Shown: positions 1 to 9,243 of the stretch, in pieces | Numbering within the stretch: the first letter of the stretch is position 1 | Layout: each line of letters opens with the position of its first letter | Source of the DNA: Hyphomonadaceae bacterium UBA5336 | GTDB taxonomy: Bacteria; Pseudomonadota; Alphaproteobacteria; Caulobacterales; Hyphomonadaceae | NCBI GenBank assembly: GCA_002408125.1 | Contig: DHQO01000023.1 | Location: 296,048 to 360,047, forward strand | Reading direction: 5' to 3' | Length of the DNA stretch: 64,000 nucleotides | The notes under the pieces: generated by a model | What the model was told of the DNA's origin: nothing | Database searches by the model: none | What the model saw: only the letters and a program-made list of their open reading frames with translations | Program-made: the position numbers and the translations under genes

Positions 1-1312
1 CACCGGTGTTCACATCGAGTGCGACCAGCGAAGTGGAGTATTCGTTCTCGGCCTCGGTGCGGCTGCCACTCCAATAATCGCCGGCCGAATTGCCCATGGG
101 CAGGAAGACCAGGCCGAGCTCATCGTCGCCGGTGGCGGTGGTCCACATGTTGGGGGTGCCGCGTGTGTAGGTCTCACCCTCAGGCGGCAGGCCGGACCAG
201 TCCGGATTGGTCATGTCCCAGGCCCAGAGCAGTTCTCCGGTCTCGGCATCAAAGCCCTTGATCACGCCGGACGGCGCATCGAGCTTCTGCCCGTCGAGTA
301 CCTGATGGCCGGTGACGATGACGCCGTCGACCAGGGTCGGCGGAGACGAGATCGACACCATGCCCGGCACGACCTCGCCCATGCCTTCCTTGATATCCAC
401 CTCGCCGCCTTCGCCGAAGCCGGAACAGGGCTCGCCGGTCTCGGCATCGACCGAGACCACACGGCCGTCGAGCGTGCCCTCGATGATACGTGTGGAGCAG
501 GCGCCGCTGGTGCCGGCATCATAGTAGACCACGCCCCGGCAGGCGGCGGTGTAGGGCACCCATTCGAGGTCGACGCCGGGATCGTGGCGCCAGATCTCCT
601 CGCCGGTCGCCGCATCGAGCGCGATCATGATATTGGTCGCCGAGCACATATAGAGGCGCTCTCCGACCTGCAGCGGGGTGGTCTCGGCACCATAGGCGTT
701 GAATTTGGAATCGCCCGGCATGTCGCCTGTATGGGCGAGCCAGACCTGCTGTAGCTGCGAGACATTGTCCGGGGTGATCTGGTCAAGCGAGGAAAAGCGC
801 TGAGCCTCTCCGGCCGGCCCGCCATAGGAAAGCCATTCCACACGCTCGGGCTCGGGGCCATCAGGGCCCGGCACCGAACCGTTAAAGACGCTGGGCGGGC
901 TGTTGTAGAGCAGGGCGCCGCCGATCAGGGTGACCAGCACCGCGGCAACCGCGCCCCCGCCAGCCGCGCGCCAACCGATTGTGCGCGGGCGCAGGCTCGG
1001 AGCCACGGCAAGGAAGGCCAGCAGCAGCACAAGCGGGCTGACAAAGCGCGGGATCCAGGCCCAGAAATCCCCGCCCGCTTCCCAGGCTGACCAGATCAGC
1101 GTGGCGGCAAAGAGGCCGAGATAGATCCAGACCGCCAGGGTTTCCCCGCGCCAGAGATACCAGGTGCAGGCCATCAGGCCCGCCCCAGCCAGAGCATAAT
1201 ACCAGGACCCGCCCAGCAGGATGAGTTGGAAGCCGCCGATCAGCAGGGTGAGCCCGACAAGCCCCGAAACCACTGCGAGGGTCAAAGCGCCAATAGACTT
1301 TTCTTCCAGCAT
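1..1312 (-). CDS. Membrane-bound PQQ-dependent dehydrogenase (glucose/quinate type), 3' end cut by window edge
   Basis: About 437 residues are visible and the reading frame runs off the left edge. The first ~135 residues carry about five hydrophobic membrane segments, as in the membrane-bound glucose/quinate/shikimate dehydrogenase family. A beta-propeller quinoprotein domain follows, with the family patterns LYMCSATNIMIALDAATG and ACRGVVYY near residues 220-270. Known members oxidise sugars or polyols in the periplasm with PQQ and pass electrons to ubiquinone; the substrate here is unknown. The ATG at 1312 was chosen because GGAGACGGGAG lies just upstream and the membrane segments begin at once after it. 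The downstream MpaB-type gene is on the same strand but 281 bases away, so joint transcription is uncertain. Confidence 0.9.
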   Translation of the reverse strand, partial: MLEEKSIGALTLAVVSGLVGLTLLIGGFQLILLGGSWYYALAGAGLMACTWYLWRGETLAVWIYLGLFAATLIWSAWEAGGDFWAWIPRFVSPLVLLLAFLAVAPSLRPRTIGWRAAGGGAVAAVLVTLIGGALLYNSPPSVFNGSVPGPDGPEPERVEWLSYGGPAGEAQRFSSLDQITPDNVSQLQQVWLAHTGDMPGDSKFNAYGAETTPLQVGERLYMCSATNIMIALDAATGEEIWRHDPGVDLEWVPYTAACRGVVYYDAGTSGACSTRIIEGTLDGRVVSVDAETGEPCSGFGEGGEVDIKEGMGEVVPGMVSISSPPTLVDGVIVTGHQVLDGQKLDAPSGVIKGFDAETGELLWAWDMTNPDWSGLPPEGETYTRGTPNMWTTATGDDELGLVFLPMGNSAGDYWSGSRTEAENEYSTSLVALDVNTG

Positions 1313-1593
1313 CTCCCGTCTCCGCGTTGCCGCTGTCACTCATGACAGAGCGTTCAGACGGCCTCGGCGTTCCGATAGCGGAGCAGCGAATTCTCCTGTG
1401 CGAGTTGTCCCTGGACAATGCCTTTGTTGGCAGATTGACGGAGCCTGCGCACGGACGGGCTCTTCCTGTCGGGCTAACAGCGGGCAGGCTGGTGCGATGG
1501 GGCTTTCCCTCGACCAGTGGCACTTCTCGCAAACTCGTCAGGCGACGAGGTCTTGGCGCTATCCTCAGAGGGCGGCGATGCCCTTGCACGGAA

Positions 1594-2517
1594 TCAAAAC
1601 TGTTCTGTTTGCAGTTCTCCGGATCTCTCTTCTGTTCGCACATGTTGAAGCAAGCGCGTTTGAGCGGCACTGGACCTCCAGAGGAAATCGCGCGGAAGCC
1701 CGAGACGTTCGCTGGCCTGGGCGGGTGGGCTGTTCTTGTCGGGAAATGTCTCAGCTGCCCAGGCAGCAGCCCTGACCGTCAAATTGTCCATGGTCGTAAG
1801 ATCGTATTCGCTGCCTAGCCCCAGCACGCGGCGAACGGCTGGCGGAAGGATGTCGATCGCAGCATGTGCAAAAGCACGCTGCATGCGTTTCGGCATCACA
1901 CGCGCCGCGCGGCCCGACCGGATGATTTCGAGGAAATCGGAGTTGATCGCGTGCGGCTCGAAATCGGCTTCCAAGTCGCCCATCATAGCGTAGAAATCAT
2001 CGAGGCTCTTCGGCGAATAGGTCACGCCATAGAGCTTGGCGACCTCTTCCCCTTCGCTCCAGAAGCGCTGCTTTTCCTCGTCGGTCAGCTTTTTCGCAAA
2101 CCGGTCATAGGCCATCAGCCAGCCATAGGAGGCCGTGGCAGCAACCCAGTTGAGCAGCTCCGGATCGAGCGCCTTGTAGGCGCGCCCGTTCGGCGTTGTC
2201 CCCTCAACGCGGGCATGCATGTTCGTGACGCCCTGGATCACGCGGCGCGCCGCGCTCTGAGGCCCGTAGATTCCGACATAGGCCGCAAGGCCCGTGCGGC
2301 GTCCCCGGCCGACCGGGTCTGTCGGGAAGACCGAATGGTCCCAGACGCCGGAACGGATGCGGTCGTCGGCAAACTCCAGGAGCACGGCGCAAACGCCGGC
2401 GACCACGCTCGTCACCGGGTTCTTGAAGACCTTCCAGCGCACCGAGTCCGGCGCGCAATAGGCCGGTTCCCCGGCCGGCGCCGCGAAGTCTATCTTCCAG
2501 CCGAGATACGACTCCAT
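1594..2517 (-). CDS. MpaB/rubber-oxygenase-like protein (DUF2236)
   Basis: The 307-residue protein resembles the oxygenase MpaB / latex-clearing protein family (DUF2236), alpha-helical heme-binding proteins. It shows the N-terminal family pattern GEPAYCAPDSVRWKV, then WDHSVFP and the RVIQGVTNMHARV helix that carries a likely heme-region histidine. Known relatives oxidise polyisoprenoids or other lipophilic compounds, but most bacterial members have no known substrate. The start at 2517 is preferred because GGAGGAA directly precedes it. An in-frame ATG at 2622 would add 35 residues that look unlike the family and has no ribosome site. The gene is divergent from the CoA ligase at 2836. A role in oxidising the substrate of this region is only an inference. 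Confidence 0.8.
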   Translation of the reverse strand: MESYLGWKIDFAAPAGEPAYCAPDSVRWKVFKNPVTSVVAGVCAVLLEFADDRIRSGVWDHSVFPTDPVGRGRRTGLAAYVGIYGPQSAARRVIQGVTNMHARVEGTTPNGRAYKALDPELLNWVAATASYGWLMAYDRFAKKLTDEEKQRFWSEGEEVAKLYGVTYSPKSLDDFYAMMGDLEADFEPHAINSDFLEIIRSGRAARVMPKRMQRAFAHAAIDILPPAVRRVLGLGSEYDLTTMDNLTVRAAAWAAETFPDKNSPPAQASERLGLPRDFLWRSSAAQTRLLQHVRTEERSGELQTEQF

Positions 2518-2835
2518 TTCCTCCACGAGCGACCTCCACCGCAGCAACACTATCTCACGCAATGATACGATCTTGCCGTGCTCACCGCACCTATCGACCC
2601 TGCTAGTCTTACGCAGCGTCATGGCAGTGCCGTGCCGAGGCCGCCGGGCCAGCCCGGATCAACCTAGCAGGTTCAACAGGTTCGCTATGGGCCGCTCTTG
2701 CGGCAAAATGCGGACGACATGCCGACAAAGCACAACTCTTCGCGATGGCCGCCCGCCCGGGTAAAACTCTTCTGGCAATTGGGAGGGCCACCAATTGGCG
2801 GACAAGAAAATATTGATAAATATCAAGAGGAAACC
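2518..2835. promoter_or_regulatory. Divergent promoter region with palindromes
   Basis: This 318-base intergenic stretch separates the MpaB-type gene from the CoA ligase. A perfect 14-base palindrome, TTGATAAATATCAA (2813-2826), ends four bases before the AGAGG ribosome site of the ligase. Two CAATTGG copies flank GAGGGCCAC at about 2776-2798. These could be operators for one of the local regulators, but no copy was recognised elsewhere in the window. Confidence 0.35.
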
Positions 2836-4428
2836 ATGGGCGAGCGACTGACGCCGAGAGATTTCGATCAAATGCAGACACTGGGCGATATTGCCCGGTT
2901 CCACGCAAAAGCGCGCCCGCAGGCGATCGGGCTCAGATTCGAGGGGCGCGATACCAGCTTCGCCGAGTTTGACCGCCACACCAACCAGGTCGCCAACGCC
3001 CTGATCGCCTCGGGCGTGAAGAAGGGCGACCGTGTCGCCTATATCGGCAAGAACTCGGACCTCTATTTCGAGCTGCTCTTCGGCGCGGCGAAAATGGGCG
3101 CCGTCACACTGCCCATCGGATGGCGGCTCGCGCCGGCGGAGATGGCATATATCGTTGCCGATGGCGGGGGACCGCTGGTCTTTGTCGGGCCTGAGCTGCG
3201 CGATGCTGCCCTGGCCGCGCTTGGCGAGCTTGAGGCGCCGCCGCGCATGATCGAGATGGAGTATGGCGGACCGGGCGGCTTCATCGCCTGGCGCAACATC
3301 CAGCCGAAATCCGATCCGGCCACGCCTATCTCGGTCAATGATGTTGCCGTGCAGCTCTACACTTCCGGCACGACCGGGCGGCCCAAGGGGGCCATGCTGA
3401 CGCATGAGAACCTGCTCGGCGGGCGGCGTGAGGCGGTCGAAGCGGGCATGGACTGGAACCAGTGGGGGCCAGACGATGTCAGCCTGGTTGCCATGCCGGT
3501 CGGTCATATCGGCGGTACGGGCTGGGGCATTGTCGGGCTCTACAATGGCGCGCGTGGCGTGGTGGCGCGCGAGTTCGACCCCTATGCCGTGCTCGATTTC
3601 ATCGAGAAGGAAGGCATCTCAAAAATGTTCATGGTGCCCGCCGCGTTACAGATCGTGGTCAACCAGCCACGTGCTCGCGAGGTCGACTATTCCCGCCTGA
3701 AATACATCCTCTATGGCGCCTCGCCGATCCCGGTCGACCTGTTGCGCGAATGCATGGAGGTGTTCGGCTGCGGTTTCTGCCAGCAATATGGCATGACAGA
3801 GACCTGCGGCACGATTGTCTACCTGCCGCCGGAAGACCATGACCCGAACGGCAATCCGCGCATGCGCTCGGCCGGCCTTCCCATGCCGGGCGTGGAATTG
3901 AAGATCATCGATGAACAGGGCAACACGCTGCCGCCCAATACGGTCGGGGAGGTCGCCACACGCTCGAAGGCCAATATGGCTGGTTACTGGAAGCTGGACG
4001 AGGCAACCCGCAGCACGATGGGCGAGGATGGCTGGCTACGCACGGGCGACGCGGGATATCTCGATGAGGACGGATATCTCTACATCCACGACAGGGTGAA
4101 GGACATGATCATCTCGGGCGGGGAGAATATCTATCCGGCTGAGGTGGAGAACGCGGTCTATGGCCATCCCGATGTGGCAGAGGTCGCGATTATCGGCGTG
4201 CCGGATGAGAAATGGGGGGAGACGGTCAAGGCGGTGGTCGCCCTGAAGCCCGGTGCGACCGCTGATCCACAAGCCATCCTGGATTTCGCGCGCTCACGCA
4301 TTGCCGGCTTCAAGGCGCCCAAGAGCGTTGACTTCGTTCCCGCGCTTCCGCGCAATGCCTCCGGCAAGATCCTGAAGCGCCAATTGCGTGAGCCCTACTG
4401 GGCCGGCAAGGATCGCGGCGTGAACTAG
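2836..4428 (+). CDS. Long/medium-chain acyl-CoA ligase (AMP-forming)
   Basis: This 530-residue member of the ANL superfamily activates a carboxylic acid with ATP and CoA. The P-loop YTSGTTGRPKGAMLTH lies at residues 175-190. The hinge region GWLRTGDAGYLDEDGYLYIHDR begins near 398, followed by DMIISGGENIYPAE. The catalytic C-terminal lysine (NASGKILKR) is K511. The length is typical. The ATG at 2836 follows AAGAGGAAACC; in-frame codons further upstream would add a leader without family similarity. It is transcribed toward, and convergent with, the TonB receptor at 4553. The closest functional class is a fatty-acid or steroid-side-chain CoA ligase, but the substrate cannot be read from the sequence. 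Confidence 0.92.
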   Translation: MGERLTPRDFDQMQTLGDIARFHAKARPQAIGLRFEGRDTSFAEFDRHTNQVANALIASGVKKGDRVAYIGKNSDLYFELLFGAAKMGAVTLPIGWRLAPAEMAYIVADGGGPLVFVGPELRDAALAALGELEAPPRMIEMEYGGPGGFIAWRNIQPKSDPATPISVNDVAVQLYTSGTTGRPKGAMLTHENLLGGRREAVEAGMDWNQWGPDDVSLVAMPVGHIGGTGWGIVGLYNGARGVVAREFDPYAVLDFIEKEGISKMFMVPAALQIVVNQPRAREVDYSRLKYILYGASPIPVDLLRECMEVFGCGFCQQYGMTETCGTIVYLPPEDHDPNGNPRMRSAGLPMPGVELKIIDEQGNTLPPNTVGEVATRSKANMAGYWKLDEATRSTMGEDGWLRTGDAGYLDEDGYLYIHDRVKDMIISGGENIYPAEVENAVYGHPDVAEVAIIGVPDEKWGETVKAVVALKPGATADPQAILDFARSRIAGFKAPKSVDFVPALPRNASGKILKRQLREPYWAGKDRGVN

Positions 4429-4490
4429 GCGGGCCACTGTCGGCAGCCTGGTCTCCGGCGCCTTCGCTCCACATCCGCTCGCGGTGCCAC

Positions 4491-4530
4491 GCAAGAAAAA
4501 GCCGCAACCGGCGGGAGGGCCGGTTGCGGC
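4491..4530 (-). terminator. Rho-independent terminator of the TonB receptor gene
   Basis: A perfect 12-bp stem (GCCGCAACCGGC at 4501-4512 pairing with 4519-4530) has a 6-base loop. On the minus strand it is followed by TTTTTCTTG (4492-4500), the classic U tract. It lies 22 bases past the stop codon of the receptor gene ending at 4553. Confidence 0.85.
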
Positions 4531-4552
4531 GGGCCGCGGGAGGAGTTGCGGC

Positions 4553-7105
4553 TCAGTAGGTGTAGGTCAGCGAAGCCCCGAAGGTGCGCGGGCGGCCGGC
4601 GAACCGCATCACCACGTTCGCGTTCGAGACCACCTGCTGCCAGTAGTATTCATCGGTCAGGTTCTTGCCCCAGATGCCGAATTCCCAGCGGTCGTCCAGG
4701 CTATAGAGACCAATCGAGCCGTTGAGCAGGCCATAGGAGTCGATGTCGTAGAGCGGGTCGTCGGGAGAACCTGCCGTCGACTCGCTCTGCCAGCGTCCGG
4801 AAAGCGCGCCGCGCACGCCCAGGCTGGAGGAGACCGGGCGGTCATAGATGAGCGACAGGCTGGCGGTGGTCTCCGGGCTGTAGAGGAACGGATCGCCTGC
4901 CCGGTTGGTCGGCAGGCCGAAGGAATCCGAGGTCGGGAAATCGGTGTATTCGGTGTGCAGCAGGGTTAGCCCGCCAATCGCGGTAAGCTCCGGGGTCAGC
5001 AGCCAGGTGACCTCCGCGTCCAGGCCATAGGCCTCGCCCTCCGGCGCGTTCTGCAGGCGCGAGAGCGCCCGGTAGATCGGGTCGGGGAAGTAGGAGGAAA
5101 CCTGCTTGTCCTTGTAGTCATAGAAGAAGACCGAGGCATTGGCCTGCATCTGGCCGTCGAGCAGGCCGGCCTTCATGCCAAGCTCGTAGGCGGTCAGTTC
5201 TTCCTGTGTCGCCGGGGCGTTCTGTTCGGCCTTGGAGGCTGCGTTTACCGGCGTGGACGCCGCCTTGTAGCCGCGCGAGACCGAGGCGAAGAAGAGCAGA
5301 TTGTCGCTCGGCGTGTAGTTGCCGACCACGCGCCAGGAGATATTGTCCTCGGTAAGATCGGAGGTCACCGGGCCGAAGGCGTTGTCGACCTCGCTATAGG
5401 TGTTGCACTGGTCTTCCAGCAGCGCGGGGGGCGGCACGGCAAGGCCGTAGAACCCGGAGAAGAAGACCCGGTTGAAGACGTTGACATTGGGCTGCATGGA
5501 GCCGTCCACATCGCCCGAGCAGCCGACATAGTCCTGACTGTCCTCGGTATAGCGGAGGCCCGTGGTCACTGAGAGTTCCGGCGTGAGTTGCCAGTCGGCA
5601 TTGGCGAACAGGCTCCAGGTCGTGGTCTCGAAATCGCCCGTGTCGTAATAGGTCTGGAAGGAGTTTTGAAGCTCGGCGATGGAATAGGGCATTCCCGTTT
5701 CCGGATCGACATTCACGAAGGACACCAGCCCGGCAATTTCCGGCGGAAAGCCAAGCAAGGTCGGATCGATCACCAGCAGCGCGGAGGCGGTGGACACGAA
5801 GTTAGAATTGGCATTGTCGCGCAGCAGCGTGCGGTTGGAATCGACAATCTCGTCCTTGCCGTAATAGCCGCCGACCAGCCAGTCGACGCGGTCTGTGCTG
5901 CCTTCGAGCCGCAATTCCTGGCTGAAGGAGGTGATTTCGCCGTCGATATCCTGGATCAGGATCTGGAACGGCACACCTGACCAGTCGAGCACGGCCTCGC
6001 GCTGGAGGTCATTATAACCGGTCAGCGAGACCAGCCGCATCTCGTTGTCGAATTCATAGCTCACGCCCAACCGCAGGGCGTTGAAGCTGGAATCTTCTTC
6101 CAGCGGGCCGTCAATGCCGGCCCCGGAACCGATATCGGCTGCCCTGGCGGCGTGCGGCGACCAGTCGGCCTGCTCGGCGCTGGTCGGGAAGTTCCCGTTG
6201 ATGAAGTCGATCAGGCCCGGCTGGTTGAACCCGGATGTCGTGCTCGGCCCGTTTGTGCCCGGCACGGTGAAGGTCGGATCGGTATTGGGTGTCAGGCCGA
6301 CCGCCTGGCCGCCGATCGTGTCGGACTTGTTAGTCCAGCCATTGTAGGACAGGTCGATTTCCAGCGCGTCGGTCGGCTGGAAGGCCAGCGCGGCACGGAT
6401 GCCGAACTTGTCGACAGCGCCGCGCTCCTCCCCGCGTGAAATGGACTCCTGCCAGCCGTCATGGCTGAGTTCCTGGCGGAAGGCGAGCCGGCCCTGCACG
6501 CGTTCGGAGAAGGGCAGATTGACCATGCCTTCGTAATTGAAGGTCTGATAGTTGCCGATATCCGCCGAGGCGCGGGCCTGGAACTCGTCGACCGGCTTGT
6601 TGGTGACGACGTTGATCAGGCCGGCGGTGGTGTTGCGGCCGAACAGGGTGCCCTGCGGCCCTTTCAGCACCTCGATACGTTCAATATCGAAGACCGGGCC
6701 GGAATTCATGAACGGGTAGGGGTAGGCAACCTCGTCGACATAGGTCCCCACCGTGGAGGTCGCTGACAGGTTGATGGTGTTGAAGCCGATCCCGCGCAGC
6801 GTATAGGTCGGCACGCCCTGATAGCTCTGCGAGACCGAAAAGCTCGGCACGACCGACTGCAGGTCATCGACGCTGGTCACACGCAGCGTTTCGAGCGTCT
6901 CGCTGCCGAACGCCTGGATCGACATCGGCACGTCTTCCACCGACTCTTCGCGGCGCTGGGCCGTGACCACGATGGACTGAAGGCGGCGCGACTGGTTGGC
7001 TTCGTCCTCTGTCTGCTCCTGCGCCATGGCCGGCAGGCTCACGCTCAGCGCCGAGATCGAGACGCTGAGCAGACTCGCAATTCGCACGGATTTTGACACC
7101 GTCAT
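4553..7105 (-). CDS. TonB-dependent outer-membrane receptor
   Basis: This is an 850-residue receptor. It has an N-terminal signal peptide ending near AMAQEQ, then the plug domain opening with SIVVTAQRREESVEDVPMS at about 44-62. The plug continues with GPQGTLFGRNTTAGLINVVT, and a long beta-barrel ends in an aromatic residue (RTFGASLTYTY). Such receptors take up large or hydrophobic substrates across the outer membrane using TonB energy. This one belongs to the group abundant in sphingomonads and relatives. It sits downstream of the acyl-CoA dehydrogenase with a 111-base gap and ends at a clear terminator, so it may have its own promoter or be read through from 8398. The ligand is unknown; import of the lipid-like substrate handled by neighbouring CoA enzymes is inferred. 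Confidence 0.93.
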   Translation of the reverse strand: MTVSKSVRIASLLSVSISALSVSLPAMAQEQTEDEANQSRRLQSIVVTAQRREESVEDVPMSIQAFGSETLETLRVTSVDDLQSVVPSFSVSQSYQGVPTYTLRGIGFNTINLSATSTVGTYVDEVAYPYPFMNSGPVFDIERIEVLKGPQGTLFGRNTTAGLINVVTNKPVDEFQARASADIGNYQTFNYEGMVNLPFSERVQGRLAFRQELSHDGWQESISRGEERGAVDKFGIRAALAFQPTDALEIDLSYNGWTNKSDTIGGQAVGLTPNTDPTFTVPGTNGPSTTSGFNQPGLIDFINGNFPTSAEQADWSPHAARAADIGSGAGIDGPLEEDSSFNALRLGVSYEFDNEMRLVSLTGYNDLQREAVLDWSGVPFQILIQDIDGEITSFSQELRLEGSTDRVDWLVGGYYGKDEIVDSNRTLLRDNANSNFVSTASALLVIDPTLLGFPPEIAGLVSFVNVDPETGMPYSIAELQNSFQTYYDTGDFETTTWSLFANADWQLTPELSVTTGLRYTEDSQDYVGCSGDVDGSMQPNVNVFNRVFFSGFYGLAVPPPALLEDQCNTYSEVDNAFGPVTSDLTEDNISWRVVGNYTPSDNLLFFASVSRGYKAASTPVNAASKAEQNAPATQEELTAYELGMKAGLLDGQMQANASVFFYDYKDKQVSSYFPDPIYRALSRLQNAPEGEAYGLDAEVTWLLTPELTAIGGLTLLHTEYTDFPTSDSFGLPTNRAGDPFLYSPETTASLSLIYDRPVSSSLGVRGALSGRWQSESTAGSPDDPLYDIDSYGLLNGSIGLYSLDDRWEFGIWGKNLTDEYYWQQVVSNANVVMRFAGRPRTFGASLTYTY

Positions 7106-7196
7106 TCCTGGTTCCTCCCGTAATATCCGCTATGTTTTTGTGTGCGGATGAACGGGCCAAGTATGTTGAACGGGTCAGAGGCCAACAAGCTATCAA

Positions 7197-7208
7197 CCCC
7201 GATAGGGG
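7197..7208. promoter_or_regulatory. CCCC-GATA-GGGG motif upstream of the TonB receptor
   Basis: CCCCGATAGGGG lies about 92 bases upstream of the receptor start at 7105. Its 9-base core CCGATAGGG recurs at 8467-8475 between the acyl-CoA dehydrogenase and the LuxR-type gene. It could be the site of that regulator; two copies make this only a weak suggestion. Confidence 0.25.
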
Positions 7209-7216
7209 GAGGCGTG

Positions 7217-8398
7217 TCAGAGGCCTAAAACGGCCTTTGCAATGATGTTGCGCTGAACCTCGTTCGAACCGCCATAGATCGAGCCGGCGCGATTGTTGAG
7301 ATAGCGCGGCATGGCCGTGACCAACTCCGGCGGGCCGAGCACCGGTGCGTTGGATCCCGGCGCACAGGCCGTCAGCTGGCAGAGCGAGGCAAACGGGCCG
7401 GCTGCCTCGATTGCGATTTCATCCACGGCCTGCATCAGCTCGGTGCGCTGGATCTTCAGCTGCGAGGCGGCCGGACCGGGCGGCTGTCCGCTGGCGAGGC
7501 TCGCCATTACCCGCTTTTCGGTCGCCGAGACCGCCTCCAGCCGGATCGCGACATCTGCCGCGCGCATCCTCAGGCTCGCCGGGCTGGCGGGATCAGCCTC
7601 AATGTTCGCCCGCACGTGCTCCAGATGAGCAACAAGACCGGCCGAAGACCCGCCGCCGCGCTCGAATTCCAGAAGGTATTTCGCCACCGTCCAGCCATCG
7701 TTTTCCTCGCCCAGGCGGCCTGATACTGGTACGCGGACATCCACGAAGAAGACTTGGTTCAACTCGTGGTCTCCGGAAATCGAGATGATCGGATCGACCG
7801 TGATGCCGGGCGTGCTCATATCCAGCAGGAGGAAGGTGATGCCCTGCTGCGGCTTGCCGTCCGAACGTGTGCGGACAAGGCAAAACATGCGGTTGGCATG
7901 ATGGGCATGGGTCGTCCAGATCTTGGAGCCGTTAAGGACATAGTGGTCACCATCGCGCTCTGCCTTGAGAGAGAGCGAGGCGAGGTCCGAGCCCGATCCC
8001 GGCTCGGAATAGCCCTGGCACCAGTAGTCTTCTCCAGCGAGCAGACGTGGCAGGTAGTGGGCTTTCTGCTCCGGTGTGCCATAGCCGATGATGCACGGGC
8101 CGACCATGCCGAGCCCCATCGGGGCAAGCGGTGGCGCACCGGCGCGCGCGCACTCGCTGGCGAAGATGTATCGCTGGCTCTCGCTCCAGCCCGTTCCGCC
8201 ATATTCGGCCGGCCAGTGTGGGGCGACCCAGCCGCGCGCATACAACTTCCTTTGCCAGGCGAGTGTGAACTCCGGCTCGACAAACACGCTGGTCGCCTTG
8301 CGGCCCGCCTCGCACAGTTCAGGTGTCAGATTGGCGTCGAGGAAGGCTCGCACCTCTTCGCGGAAGGCGATATCCTGCTCACTATAGTCCAGATTCAT
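7217..8398 (-). CDS. Acyl-CoA dehydrogenase
   Basis: The 393-residue flavoenzyme introduces an alpha,beta double bond into an acyl-CoA thioester, the first oxidation of a beta-oxidation round. The sequence shows the N-terminal helical domain, the flavin-contacting motif YSEPGSGSDLA at residues 130-140, the GSKIWTTHAHHANRMFCLVRT beta-domain segment, and the C-terminal RAGSIYGGSNEVQRNIIAK motif. Length and domain order are normal for a single-chain family member. The sequence is of the FadE/steroid-type subgroup rather than classical short-chain enzymes. It is divergent from the LuxR-type regulator at 8491 with a 92-base gap, which suggests control by that regulator. Confidence 0.92.
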   Translation of the reverse strand: MNLDYSEQDIAFREEVRAFLDANLTPELCEAGRKATSVFVEPEFTLAWQRKLYARGWVAPHWPAEYGGTGWSESQRYIFASECARAGAPPLAPMGLGMVGPCIIGYGTPEQKAHYLPRLLAGEDYWCQGYSEPGSGSDLASLSLKAERDGDHYVLNGSKIWTTHAHHANRMFCLVRTRSDGKPQQGITFLLLDMSTPGITVDPIISISGDHELNQVFFVDVRVPVSGRLGEENDGWTVAKYLLEFERGGGSSAGLVAHLEHVRANIEADPASPASLRMRAADVAIRLEAVSATEKRVMASLASGQPPGPAASQLKIQRTELMQAVDEIAIEAAGPFASLCQLTACAPGSNAPVLGPPELVTAMPRYLNNRAGSIYGGSNEVQRNIIAKAVLGL

Positions 8399-8466
8399 AA
8401 GGTTCGCCTGCTGATTGCCAAGCTGGGAAGACTAAGTGCCAGCGCGCCGTCAGCAAGCTGTTGAAA

Positions 8467-8475
8467 CCGATAGGG
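8467..8475. promoter_or_regulatory. CCGATAGGG motif in the divergent dehydrogenase/LuxR promoter
   Basis: This is the second copy of the motif at 7199-7207. It sits 16 bases before the preferred start of the LuxR-type gene and overlaps its possible ribosome site (AGGGAG), so it may simply be translational. See the finding for a test. Confidence 0.2.
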
Positions 8476-8490
8476 AGACAAATTTCGCCA

Positions 8491-9243
8491 ATGGCGCCCC
8501 CGGAACAGGATACTCTCTGGTCAGAATTTCAAGTACTCGCCGATGCTGTCGTTGCCGCCGGGGAGGACATCAATCTTCCGTATATTGCTGCTGCTTCTGA
8601 CATTGGTGACCCACATCCCCTGCGGGACAAGGACGGCAGGATTCTTGCCGAAACAAAGTTCAGGTGGATCGACCCGAAACTGGAATACTGGAAGGATCCG
8701 GCCTTCGCCTTGCGCTCGGGGTTTATCCTTGCCGTGCGTCACTGCAGCGAGCCCTTCTTCTTTTCAGATGGAGCCTTCAGGAGCTGGCGTCGCAACTATG
8801 CACTCGATGCCATCAATCACGAAGCTGAATTCGACACGTATGGTGTTGCCTCGGCCATTATCTGCCCGTGCTATTCTCCACGCGGTGTTGTGGGGGCCGT
8901 GGTGTGGGCATCCGATGACCCGAATACGAAGGTCGGGGAGGTCTTTGAGCGCCAGGCCGCAGAACTCCACACTCTGGCCCTGAAATTCCTCTCGACCTAT
9001 CGCGACGCACGCGCCGGAGCTCAGGCCGCCAATCTGGTGGATCTCACCCGGCGGGAAATTGTCTGCCTGAAATGGGCTGCGGCGGGCAAAACCGATGCGG
9101 AAATTGCGACCATTATTGGCGTTTCGCAGCCGACCGTGCGGTTTCACCTGACCAATGCCTTCCGCAAGCTCGGTGTTTCCGGCCGGTCCCAGGCTGTGCG
9201 GCTGGCAACCAATCTCGGCTATATCGGTGAGGCGAGCCCCTGA
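8491..9243 (+). CDS. LuxR-family transcriptional regulator
   Basis: The protein has 250 residues. The last ~65 form a GerE/LuxR helix-turn-helix (LTRREIVCLKWAAAGKTDAE through TIIGVSQPTVRFHLTNAFRKLGV). The N-terminal ~170 residues resemble the autoinducer-binding fold of LuxR proteins in layout (FRWIDPKLEYW, AFRSWRR, then a GVVGAVVWASDD strand). No luxI-type synthase is visible, so it would be a LuxR solo if it binds a signal at all. The ATG at 8491 is preferred over an in-frame TTG at 8461; GGGAG lies about 13 bases upstream of it. It is divergent from the acyl-CoA dehydrogenase and probably regulates it. Confidence 0.85.
   Translation: MAPPEQDTLWSEFQVLADAVVAAGEDINLPYIAAASDIGDPHPLRDKDGRILAETKFRWIDPKLEYWKDPAFALRSGFILAVRHCSEPFFFSDGAFRSWRRNYALDAINHEAEFDTYGVASAIICPCYSPRGVVGAVVWASDDPNTKVGEVFERQAAELHTLALKFLSTYRDARAGAQAANLVDLTRREIVCLKWAAAGKTDAEIATIIGVSQPTVRFHLTNAFRKLGVSGRSQAVRLATNLGYIGEASP

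Noticed and set aside
305..754. 149-codon plus-strand frame opposite the PQQ dehydrogenase
   Set aside because: It is the mirror frame of a clear quinoprotein gene and has no domain.
882..1670. 262-codon minus-strand frame across the PQQ dehydrogenase start
   Set aside because: It is out of frame with the membrane and propeller segments, which are coded in the neighbouring frame.
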